The translations under genes and the position numbers were made by a program. DNA of 54,695 nucleotides, from positions 1 to 54,695 of the forward strand of contig NZ_QFZK01000020.1 of assembly GCF_003415675.1 (NCBI RefSeq). Direction: 5' to 3'. This DNA is from Rhodoferax lacus. Lineage in GTDB: Bacteria > Pseudomonadota > Gammaproteobacteria > Burkholderiales > Burkholderiaceae_C. Shown here one piece after another: positions 47,642-54,695 of this stretch (position 1 is its first letter; the number at the start of each line of letters is the position of its first letter). The notes under the pieces were generated by a model that was not told the origin of the DNA, searched no databases, and saw only the letters and a program-made list of their open reading frames with translations.

Positions 47642-48736
47642 ATGCACAAGACCGCCGCCACGCCACTGGCGTTGATTTGTGCGGCGTTGATTGTGTATGC
47701 CAGCCTGTACCCCTTTGCAGATTGGCGCGACCAGGGAATGGAGGCCTGGTCTTTTCTTCTGGCATCCCCGCCACGTTACTGGACCGGATTCGATGTGGCC
47801 ATCAACCTGGCGGGTTATGTACCCTTTGGCGGCTTGCTTGCACTGAGTGCCATGCGCGCCGGACGTTCTTCTCACCCCGTACTATTTGCCCTGTTGGTGG
47901 CGTCTTTGCTGTCGCTTTGCTTGGAGACCTTACAGAGTTTCCTGCCGGTCCGGGTGGCTTCGCGAGAAGACTGGCTGCTCAATGCAGCGGGGGCCTGGCT
48001 GGGCGCCTTTGCAACCCTGGCGCTGGAGCGTCTGGGTGCCATTGACCGCTGGAGTCACTTTCGCATGCGCTGGTTTGTAAGGCATTCCAGGGGCGGGCTG
48101 GTTTTGTTGGCAACCTGGCCGCTGGCGCTGCTGTTTCCGCCCGCTGTTCCTTTTGGCCTGGGTCAGGTTTTCGAGCGTATCGAGGCAGAAGTGGCGGACC
48201 AACTGGCCGACACGCCATTTCTGGTTTGGCTGCCGGTGCGCGACATCGAGCTGCAGCCGCTGCTGCCCAGCACTGAGTTGCTGTGCGTGATGCTGGGTCT
48301 GCTGATTCCCTGCCTGCTAGGTTTTTGCGTCATTCGACCCGGCCTGCGCCGTTTGCTGTTTGTGCCACTTTATATAGGGTTGGGCACGCTGGTCACCGCC
48401 CTGTCTGCCATCTTGAGTTGGGGGCCGGGGCATGCCTGGGCCTGGCTGGATCTACCCTCGCAAGTGGCTTTGGTACTTGCACTGCTGCTGGCGGTTGTGC
48501 TGTCGTGGGCGCCCAGCCGCGTTTTTCCGGCGCTGGTCCTGTTGGGGTTGGGGGTGTACCTGAGCATCCTGAATCAGGCACCCGAAAATCCGTATTTCGC
48601 CCAGACCCTGCAAGCCTGGGAGCAGGGCCGCTTTATCCGTTTCAATGGGTTGGCCCAGTGGCTGGGCTGGCTTTGGCCTTACGCGGTTTTGGGTTACGCC
48701 CTGTCGCTGATCTGGCAGCACGACGCAAAAAACTAA
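47642..48736 (+). CDS. VanZ-family membrane protein
   Basis: 364 residues, mostly hydrophobic, with about eight membrane segments. The N-terminal part has the VanZ pattern (VYASLYPFADWR, NLAGYVPFGGLLAL, ETLQSFLPVRVASREDWLLNAAGAWLGA). The extra C-terminal half carries further segments, longer than a minimal VanZ. VanZ domains are linked to teicoplanin tolerance in Gram-positives, but the role in proteobacteria is unknown. Tightly spaced with hemJ and the ferredoxin gene. Confidence 0.8.
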   Translation: MHKTAATPLALICAALIVYASLYPFADWRDQGMEAWSFLLASPPRYWTGFDVAINLAGYVPFGGLLALSAMRAGRSSHPVLFALLVASLLSLCLETLQSFLPVRVASREDWLLNAAGAWLGAFATLALERLGAIDRWSHFRMRWFVRHSRGGLVLLATWPLALLFPPAVPFGLGQVFERIEAEVADQLADTPFLVWLPVRDIELQPLLPSTELLCVMLGLLIPCLLGFCVIRPGLRRLLFVPLYIGLGTLVTALSAILSWGPGHAWAWLDLPSQVALVLALLLAVVLSWAPSRVFPALVLLGLGVYLSILNQAPENPYFAQTLQAWEQGRFIRFNGLAQWLGWLWPYAVLGYALSLIWQHDAKN

Positions 48737-48745
48737 AATCACACC

Positions 48746-49096
48746 ATGTCTGAAACCAATCCAACAGCACGCCCCTACTTTGAGCGGCACATATTTTTCT
48801 GCTTGAATCAGCGCAAGAACGGCGAAGCCTGCTGCGCCAACTTCCATGCCCAAGAGGCGTTCGACCATTGCAAGGCGCAAGTCAAGCAAGCGGGCATCAG
48901 TGGCCCGTGCCAGGTGCGTGTGAACAAGGCGGGCTGTCTGGACCGCTGCGCGGCCGGGCCGGTGGCAGTGGTCTATCCCGAAGGCGTCTGGTACAGCTAT
49001 CTGGACAACGCCGACATCGATGAAATCGTGGAATCCCATCTCAAAAACGGCCAGGTAGTGGAGCGCCTGCTGACACCAGCGCACCTGGGTCGCTAG
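48746..49096 (+). CDS. Thioredoxin-fold 2Fe-2S ferredoxin
   Basis: 116 residues. Cysteines in FFCLNQRKNGEACC and in NKAGCLDRCAAGP supply the 2Fe-2S ligands of Shethna-type ferredoxins. A likely small soluble electron carrier. It lies 9 bases after the VanZ gene and 3 bases before the hydrolase gene, in one transcript. No partner enzyme is indicated. Confidence 0.82.
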   Translation: MSETNPTARPYFERHIFFCLNQRKNGEACCANFHAQEAFDHCKAQVKQAGISGPCQVRVNKAGCLDRCAAGPVAVVYPEGVWYSYLDNADIDEIVESHLKNGQVVERLLTPAHLGR

Positions 49097-49099
49097 GTC

Positions 49100-49744
49100 A
49101 TGAAGGCATCGACACTGCGAACCAGCATCTCCGGACCTGCCGGGCTGATCGAGGTGGCCGTCGACGAAGCGGCGCCAGGAATGGCCCCATGCGGAGTCGC
49201 GGTAATTGCCCACCCCCATCCGCTGTTTGGCGGCACCTTGGACAACAAGGTGGTGCAGACCCTGGCGCGCGCCTTTGTGCAGTGCGGCTGGCGCGCAGTA
49301 CGCTTCAATTTCCGTGGTGTGGGTGGCAGCGCGGGTACTTATGACGAGGGCAATGGCGAGCTGCAGGATTTTCTGGCCGTGGTGCAAGACCAGGCACCCG
49401 CAGGCGCGCTGGCATTGGCCGGGTTTTCTTTCGGCGCCTTTGTCACCAGCCATGCGATTGCCCAATTGGCAGGCCAGCGCCCACTGGACAAACTCGTGTT
49501 GGTCGGTACCGCGGCCAGTCGCTTTGCGGTAGCGCCCTTGGCGCCGGAACTGCATGAGCGCACGCTGGTGGTCCATGGCGAGGTCGATGACACGGTGCCC
49601 CTGTCCGACGTGCTGGACTGGGCTCGACCCCAGAAACTTCCTGTTACCGTGATCCCCGGGGTAGAGCATTTCTTCCATGGACAATTGCCGCTGTTGCGCT
49701 CGCTGGTGGCCCGCCACCTGATGAGCAATCTGAAGCCCGTCTAA
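49100..49744 (+). CDS. Alpha/beta hydrolase
   Basis: 214 residues. Nucleophile serine in ALAGFSFGAFVTS, acid residue region VVHGEVDDTVPL, histidine in GVEHFFHG. The N-terminal PHPLFGGTLDNKVVQTLA and FNFRGVGGSAG are typical of a small dienelactone-hydrolase-like family common in proteobacteria. Substrate unknown. It immediately follows the ferredoxin gene. Confidence 0.82.
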   Translation: MKASTLRTSISGPAGLIEVAVDEAAPGMAPCGVAVIAHPHPLFGGTLDNKVVQTLARAFVQCGWRAVRFNFRGVGGSAGTYDEGNGELQDFLAVVQDQAPAGALALAGFSFGAFVTSHAIAQLAGQRPLDKLVLVGTAASRFAVAPLAPELHERTLVVHGEVDDTVPLSDVLDWARPQKLPVTVIPGVEHFFHGQLPLLRSLVARHLMSNLKPV

Positions 49745-49792
49745 TTCTTATGGCTCTTTGGTTCCCTTGCGAACCTTTTATTGCCTTCTCCC

Positions 49793-50977
49793 ATGAAATC
49801 ATTTCTCGCCATTGTTCTGGCTGCTCTGTGTTTCTCCGTGGCAGCGCAAATGCCCCAGCCGCCCGAAGTGGCTGCACGTGCTTACATGTTGCTGGACGTG
49901 ACTGCCAACCAGATCCTGGCGGCCAAGGACATCGACTCCCAGGTGGAGCCCGCATCGCTGACCAAGCTGATGACGGCCTATTTGGTGTTCGATGCACTGA
50001 AGTCCAAAAAAATCGACATGAAGCAGGCCTTCCCGGTCAGCACCCGCGCCTGGAAGATGCCGGGTTCGCGCATGCTCATAGACCCCAAGATGCAGGTGCC
50101 AGTGGAAGACCTGATCCAGGGAATGATCGTGCAAAGCGGCAACGACGCCACCATGGCCCTTGCCGAGGGCGTGGGCGGCACGGCTGAAAAGTTCGTCCAG
50201 ATGATGAACGCGCAGGCCCGGGCGCTGGGCATGAAAAGTACCAGTTACAAGAATCCAGAAGGCCTGACCGAAGCCGGGCACACGACCACGGCACGCGATC
50301 TGGCCATTCTGGCCACCCGACTGATGGCTGATTTCCCTCAGTACGTTGGCTTTTATGCCGTCAAGCACTATCACTATCCCGGCACGCCCGCTGCCAATGA
50401 CAGTAACCGCAACTTGCTGTTGTTCCGGGATCCGACCGTGGACGGACTCAATACCGGCTACACCGTTGCCGCCGGTTTTTGTATGGTTGCCACGGCCAGG
50501 CGCGATTTCACCAACCTGGTGGTTGCGGGTGCAGCTACAGGAACACCGGCCGCCACCGGCCGCCGGCGCCTGCTGTCCGTCGTGCTGGGCGCAGAAAGTG
50601 AAATCGCCCGCGCCAATGAATCGCAGAAGCTGCTGAACTGGGGCTACACCGCCTTTGAAGCGGTCAAGTTGTTCGATGCCAACCAGCCGGTGGTGGCGCC
50701 CCCGATATGGAAGGGAGCCTCGGCCACAGTCAAACTGGGGCGCATGCAGTCCGTCGTGGTGACGGTGCCCAATGGCATGGCAGCCAAAATCAGGACGCAG
50801 GTCTTGCGCAATGACCCATTGGTGGCGCCGGTGGCGCAAGGTCAGCAACTGGCAACTTTGCGTGTGACGGCCGGTGATCAGCCGGTGGTGGATGTGCCAC
50901 TGCTGGCGCTGGATGCTGTCGAACAGGCCGGGGTCATTGGCCGCGCATGGGATGCCATGCGCCTCTGGATACGCTGA
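49793..50977 (+). CDS. dacC: D-alanyl-D-alanine carboxypeptidase (PBP5/6 type) with altered KTG motif
   Basis: 394 residues from ATG 49793 with a signal peptide (about 1-19). SxxK is S55-LT-K58 (EPASLTKLM), SxN is S115-G-N117 (QSGNDAT). The third motif, normally KTG (usually VDGLKTGHT), reads VDGLNTGYT: N220 replaces lysine (codon AAT at 50450-50452). A C-terminal PBP5-like domain and a terminal amphipathic helix (VIGRAWDAMRLWIR) are present. It would trim pentapeptides in the periplasm if active; loss of the KTG lysine may reduce or change activity. 48 bases after the hydrolase gene. Confidence 0.88.
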   Translation: MKSFLAIVLAALCFSVAAQMPQPPEVAARAYMLLDVTANQILAAKDIDSQVEPASLTKLMTAYLVFDALKSKKIDMKQAFPVSTRAWKMPGSRMLIDPKMQVPVEDLIQGMIVQSGNDATMALAEGVGGTAEKFVQMMNAQARALGMKSTSYKNPEGLTEAGHTTTARDLAILATRLMADFPQYVGFYAVKHYHYPGTPAANDSNRNLLLFRDPTVDGLNTGYTVAAGFCMVATARRDFTNLVVAGAATGTPAATGRRRLLSVVLGAESEIARANESQKLLNWGYTAFEAVKLFDANQPVVAPPIWKGASATVKLGRMQSVVVTVPNGMAAKIRTQVLRNDPLVAPVAQGQQLATLRVTAGDQPVVDVPLLALDAVEQAGVIGRAWDAMRLWIR

Positions 50978-51005
50978 CCACTCCTTACGTGGCGGCTAAA
51001 CGGTC

Positions 51006-51034
51006 TTGCGGGAAACCCCCAGACCTGATACATT
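51006..51034 (+). promoter_or_regulatory. Candidate promoter of the str operon
   Basis: TTGCGG (51006-51011) and TACATT (51029-51034) are spaced by 17 bases, with a TG one base before the -10 element (extended -10). It lies about 97 bases before the rpsL start in an AT-rich leader. Confidence 0.5.
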
Positions 51035-51043
51035 CGAAGGCTT

Positions 51044-51058
51044 TTCGGAAATTCCGAA
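51044..51058. promoter_or_regulatory. Palindrome in the rpsL leader
   Basis: TTCGGAA-A-TTCCGAA is a perfect 15-base palindrome just downstream of the predicted start point. Could be an operator or leader structure for the ribosomal operon. Confidence 0.35.
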
Positions 51059-51130
51059 GGGATTCACGTTTTCGAAAAGTTATTTTGTAAGAACCAAACG
51101 TTTAGGGACGTTTATTTTCAGGAGGCATAA

Positions 51131-51508
51131 GTGCCAACCATCAACCAACTAGTGCGCCAGGGGCGCGAAGTCGAGATTATCAAGTCCAAGAGTCCTGCGA
51201 TGCAGAACTCTCCCCAGCGTCGTGGCGTATGCACCCGTGTGTACACCACCACGCCTAAAAAGCCTAACTCCGCTCTGCGTAAAGTTGCCAAAGTGCGCTT
51301 GACCAACGGTTTTGAGGTGATCTCCTACATCGGCGGCGAAGGCCACAACCTGCAGGAACACAGCGTGGTGCTGGTTCGTGGCGGTCGTGTCAAGGACTTG
51401 CCCGGTGTGCGTTACCACATTGTGCGTGGTTCGCTCGACTTGCAAGGCGTGAAAGACCGCAAGCAGTCGCGCTCCAAGTACGGTGCGAAAAAGCCCAAGG
51501 CTAAATAA
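51131..51508 (+). CDS. rpsL: 30S ribosomal protein S12
   Basis: 125 residues, GTG start at 51131 with GGAGG 5 bases upstream. Streptomycin-region lysines are the wild-type residues ([12 protein letters not shown] and [13 protein letters not shown]). It sits at the 30S decoding site. First gene of the str operon. Confidence 0.99.
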   Translation: MPTINQLVRQGREVEIIKSKSPAMQNSPQRRGVCTRVYTTTPKKPNSALRKVAKVRLTNGFEVISYIGGEGHNLQEHSVVLVRGGRVKDLPGVRYHIVRGSLDLQGVKDRKQSRSKYGAKKPKAK

Positions 51509-51685
51509 TTAGCCTGAGCCATGGGCCCACAGCCCTGGATTCAAAAAAGTTAAAAGGTGTTTGTTTGCTGCGTGGCGCGGTGAATGAACGTAGTGACCCG
51601 CTGTTTGGGTCGAGTAAGTGAGAGTCTTATTGAATAACTCTCGAGGTGTCCGCAAGGATGCCAACTGAAGCAAAGAGGTGAAAAA

Positions 51686-52159
51686 ATGCCACGTCGTCGC
51701 GAAGTCCCTAAACGTGAAATCCTGCCGGATCCCAAGTTCGGCAATGTAGAGCTGTCCAAATTCATGAACGTGATCATGGAAGGCGGCAAGAAAGCTGTTG
51801 CAGAGCGCATCATTTACGGTGCCCTGGAACTGATAGGCAAGAAGCACCCCGATAAAGACCCGGTGGAAGCCTTCAGCGTTGCCATCAACAACGTCAAGCC
51901 CATGGTGGAAGTGAAATCCCGCCGCGTGGGTGGTGCCAACTACCAGGTGCCGGTGGAAGTGCGCCCTGTGCGCCGTCTGGCTCTGTCGATGCGCTGGATC
52001 AAGGAAGCCGCACGCAAGCGCGGTGAAAAGTCCATGGCTCAGCGTCTGGCCAACGAGTTGCTCGAAGCAACCGAAGGCCGTGGCGGCGCCATGAAGAAGC
52101 GTGACGAAGTCCACCGTATGGCTGAAGCCAACAAGGCCTTCTCGCACTTCCGCTTCTAA
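51686..52159 (+). CDS. rpsG: 30S ribosomal protein S7
   Basis: 157 residues, canonical sequence ([19 protein letters not shown] to AFSHFRF), preceded by AGAGGTG. S7 nucleates the 30S head and often represses its own operon by binding its leader. The 177-base gap after rpsL includes a GAGAGT/ACTCTC hairpin that could be such a site; this is inference. Confidence 0.99.
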   Translation: MPRRREVPKREILPDPKFGNVELSKFMNVIMEGGKKAVAERIIYGALELIGKKHPDKDPVEAFSVAINNVKPMVEVKSRRVGGANYQVPVEVRPVRRLALSMRWIKEAARKRGEKSMAQRLANELLEATEGRGGAMKKRDEVHRMAEANKAFSHFRF

Positions 52160-52307
52160 AGCGAAAGCGGCGGCGTCCATTTGGATGCTGTCGCACTTTG
52201 GCGGTGCCTGCGCACTGTCATAAAAGGGGCTCAGAATGCTGAGTCCCTACTCACGCTGCCGGGTGCGGCGTGACAGTTTTCCGATACAGACAAACCAAGG
52301 ATCCATC

Positions 52308-54410
52308 ATGGCTCGCACTACCCCCATTGAGCGTTACCGCAATATCGGTATTTCTGCGCACATTGACGCCGGCAAGACCACTACCACCGAGCGCATTCTT
52401 TTTTATACCGGCGTGAACCACAAGATTGGTGAAGTGCACGACGGCGCGGCCACCATGGACTGGATGGAGCAAGAGCAAGAGCGCGGCATCACGATTACTT
52501 CCGCTGCCACCACCTGCTTCTGGAAGGGCATGGACGCGTCTTTCGCAGAGCACCGTATCAACATCATCGACACCCCCGGACACGTGGACTTCACGATTGA
52601 AGTCGAGCGCTCCATGCGCGTGCTCGATGGCGCTTGCATGGTCTATTGCGCAGTGGGTGGCGTGCAGCCCCAGTCTGAAACTGTGTGGCGTCAAGCCAAC
52701 AAGTACAAGGTGCCGCGTCTGGCGTTTGTGAACAAGATGGACCGTACCGGTGCCAACTTCTTCAAGGTCGTCGAGCAGATGAAGCTGCGCCTGAAGGCGA
52801 GCCCCGTGCCCATCGTGATCCCCATTGGCGCTGAAGAAAACTTCACCGGCGTGGTCGATCTGCGCAAGATGAAGGCCATTATCTGGGACGAAGCGTCCCA
52901 GGGCATGAAGTTCACCTTCGAAGAAATTCCTGCGGACCTGGTTGCCAGTGCCAAGGAATGGCGCGAAAAGATGGTGGAAGCCGCGGCCGAAGCCTCTGAA
53001 GAGCTGATGAACAAATACCTGGAAGAGGGTGATTTGACCGAAGAGGAAATCACCCACGGTCTGCGCGTGCGCACCTGCGCTGGCGAAATCCAGCCCATGC
53101 TGTGCGGCACCGCGTTCAAGAACAAGGGCGTGCAGCGCATGCTCGACGCCGTCATTGAACTGATGCCTTCCCCTCTGGACGTGAAGGCCATCAAGGGCTT
53201 TGACGAAGACGAAGTGGAAACCACCCGCAAGGCCGACGACAACGAAAAGTTTGCTGCCTTGGCATTCAAGCTGATGACCGACCCGTTTGTGGGCCAGTTG
53301 ACCTTTGTGCGCGTCTACTCCGGCGTGCTGAAGAAGGGCGACACCGTTTACAACGCCGTGCGCGGCAAGAAAGAGCGTATTGGTCGTATCGTGCAAATGC
53401 ACGCCAACAACCGCGAAGAAGTCGATGAAATCCGCGCTGGCGACATCGCTGCCTGCGTGGGTCTGAAGGATGTGACCACGGGTGAAACCCTGTGCGATCC
53501 TTCGGCTGTTATCACGCTCGAACGCATGGTGTTCCCGGACTCCGTGATCCGCCAGGCTGTGGAACCCAAGACCAAGGCTGACCAGGAAAAAATGGGTATC
53601 GCTCTGAGCCGTCTGGCTGCAGAAGATCCTTCTTTCCGTGTGCAGACCGACGAAGAGTCGGGCCAGACCATCATCGGTGGTCAGGGCGAGTTGCACCTGG
53701 AAATTATTGTGGACCGCATGAAGCGCGAATTCGGCGTGGAAGCCAACGTGGGCAAGCCCCAGGTTGCCTACCGCGAAACCATTCGCAAGCAAGTCACCGA
53801 AGTGGAAGGCAAGTTCGTGCGCCAGTCCGGTGGTAAGGGCCAGTACGGTCACGTGGTGTTCACCGTCGAACCCAACGAAGCCGGCAAGGGCTTCCAGTTC
53901 GTCGACGCCATCAAGGGCGGTGTGGTTCCTCGCGAGTTCATCCCCGCTGTGGAAAAGGGCGTTATCGAAGCCCTGAACCAGGGCGTGTTGGCTGGCTACC
54001 CGGTGGTGGACGTCAAGGTGACGCTGACCTTCGGTTCGTACCACGACGTGGACTCGAACGAAAACGCGTTCAAGATGGCCGCTATCTTCGGTTTCAAGGA
54101 AGGTTGCCGCAAGGCCAGCCCCGTGATTCTGGAGCCCATGATGGCTGTGGAAGTGGAAACGCCTGAAGACTACGCCGGCAACGTGATGGGCGATCTGTCC
54201 TCACGCCGCGGCATGGTGCAGGGTATGGACGACATGGTTGGCGGCGGCAAGGCCATCAAGGCTGAAGTTCCCCTGTCCGAAATGTTCGGCTACTCCACCA
54301 CTCTGCGCTCCATGTCGCAAGGTCGTGCAACGTACACGATGGAATTCAAGCACTACGCGGAAGCCCCGCGCAATGTGTCCGAAGCCATCATGGCAGCGCG
54401 CGCCAAGTAA
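52308..54410 (+). CDS. fusA: Elongation factor G
   Basis: 700 residues from ATG 52308, with AAGGA 6 bases upstream; the frame stays open to 52236 but [20 protein letters not shown] is the normal start. G1 motif [10 protein letters not shown]3 DTPGHVDF, G4 NKMD all intact. It drives translocation in protein synthesis. Full length. Confidence 0.99.
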   Translation: MARTTPIERYRNIGISAHIDAGKTTTTERILFYTGVNHKIGEVHDGAATMDWMEQEQERGITITSAATTCFWKGMDASFAEHRINIIDTPGHVDFTIEVERSMRVLDGACMVYCAVGGVQPQSETVWRQANKYKVPRLAFVNKMDRTGANFFKVVEQMKLRLKASPVPIVIPIGAEENFTGVVDLRKMKAIIWDEASQGMKFTFEEIPADLVASAKEWREKMVEAAAEASEELMNKYLEEGDLTEEEITHGLRVRTCAGEIQPMLCGTAFKNKGVQRMLDAVIELMPSPLDVKAIKGFDEDEVETTRKADDNEKFAALAFKLMTDPFVGQLTFVRVYSGVLKKGDTVYNAVRGKKERIGRIVQMHANNREEVDEIRAGDIAACVGLKDVTTGETLCDPSAVITLERMVFPDSVIRQAVEPKTKADQEKMGIALSRLAAEDPSFRVQTDEESGQTIIGGQGELHLEIIVDRMKREFGVEANVGKPQVAYRETIRKQVTEVEGKFVRQSGGKGQYGHVVFTVEPNEAGKGFQFVDAIKGGVVPREFIPAVEKGVIEALNQGVLAGYPVVDVKVTLTFGSYHDVDSNENAFKMAAIFGFKEGCRKASPVILEPMMAVEVETPEDYAGNVMGDLSSRRGMVQGMDDMVGGGKAIKAEVPLSEMFGYSTTLRSMSQGRATYTMEFKHYAEAPRNVSEAIMAARAK

Positions 54411-54520
54411 ATTTGAAGTTGTCTGCGACGGTGTGCCGCCCTGTTCCCGTGCGGGGCGAATCAGCAACATCGTGCAAACATTAAACCAATACACGGGAAA
54501 AGCTCTTTGGAGAACGATAT

Positions 54521-54695
54521 ATGGGTAAAGAAAAATTCACACGTACCAAGCCTCACGTCAATGTGGGCACCATTGGCCACGTTGACCACGGCAAGACCAC
54601 GCTGACTGCAGCCATCACCACGGTGCTGGCAGCCAAGTTTGGCGGCTCTGCCAAGGCTTACGATCAGATCGATGCAGCTCCGGAAGAAAAAGCCC
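54521..54695 (+). CDS. tuf: Elongation factor Tu, N-terminal fragment
   Basis: 58 residues from ATG 54521 ([20 protein letters not shown]) with GGAG 8 bases upstream. P-loop GHVDHGKTT is intact. The gene runs off the right edge. The 110-base fusA-tuf gap shows only a short GC-rich hairpin. Confidence 0.98.
   Translation, partial: MGKEKFTRTKPHVNVGTIGHVDHGKTTLTAAITTVLAAKFGGSAKAYDQIDAAPEEKA

Overview
The window is GC-rich chromosomal DNA from a betaproteobacterium, most likely a Burkholderiales member of the Comamonadaceae type. The evidence is a canonical str operon (rpsL-rpsG-fusA-tuf) at the right end, a betaproteobacterial-style EtfB at the left end, a HemB without the zinc cysteines, and the overall gene style. 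No lineage test could be run.

About 40 kb, from 227 to 44,494, reads as one catabolic island for choline, glycine betaine and other methylated amines, with one-carbon oxidation. Uptake: a ProX-like binding protein (32711-33646) and a ProV/ProW-like ATPase and permease (42409-44494), the latter in an operon with a GbdR-like AraC-family regulator (41368-42393). Choline oxidation: BetA and BetB. First demethylation: two candidate routes. One is betaine-homocysteine methyltransferase. The other is a complete corrinoid methyl-transfer set: a non-pyrrolysine MttB-family methyltransferase (21598-23199), a corrinoid protein (39344-40048), a methyl-THF:corrinoid methyltransferase (35828-36742) and a 2Fe-2S/ASKHA corrinoid activator (33700-35736). 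Methyl-THF is then oxidised by MetF plus a MetV-like Cys-rich partner and FolD, and PurU releases formate. Dimethylglycine and sarcosine go through an FAD/GcvT-type dehydrogenase and SoxBDAG; GlyA and SdaA take glycine through serine to pyruvate. No Rieske-type GbcA/GbcB betaine monooxygenase is present, so the corrinoid route may replace it here.

Layout: 1-145 etfB fragment; 227-2791 dimethylglycine/sarcosine dehydrogenase-like; 2922-7746 TonB receptor, periplasmic binding protein and hybrid histidine kinase operon; 7858-10691 Fe-S protein and HyuA-like ATPase; 10906-18748 glyA-sdaA-soxBDAG (minus strand); 18890-20421 two toxin-antitoxin modules (MntA/HepT and HicA/HicB); 20479-23199 divergent folD and mttB-like genes; 23287-25617 MFS transporter, small membrane protein, pseudouridine synthase; 25669-32554 hyuA2, bmt, betA, betB, with an unusual structured repeat at 30708-30992; 32711-40048 binding protein and corrinoid/folate operon; 40327-41202 purU; 41368-44494 regulator and transporter; 44701-50977 corA, hemB, hemJ and assorted genes; 51131-54695 str operon.

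Two things stand out. The first is the corrinoid methyl-oxidation operon, with its tightly coupled DUF1638, 'virulence factor' family and MetV-like genes whose roles are unexplained. The second is a pair of inverted stem-loop elements at 30708-30992 that share a purine-rich core, while their 28-bp closing stems differ in sequence yet stay paired; all eight wobble-type pairs lie on the strand that carries the core.
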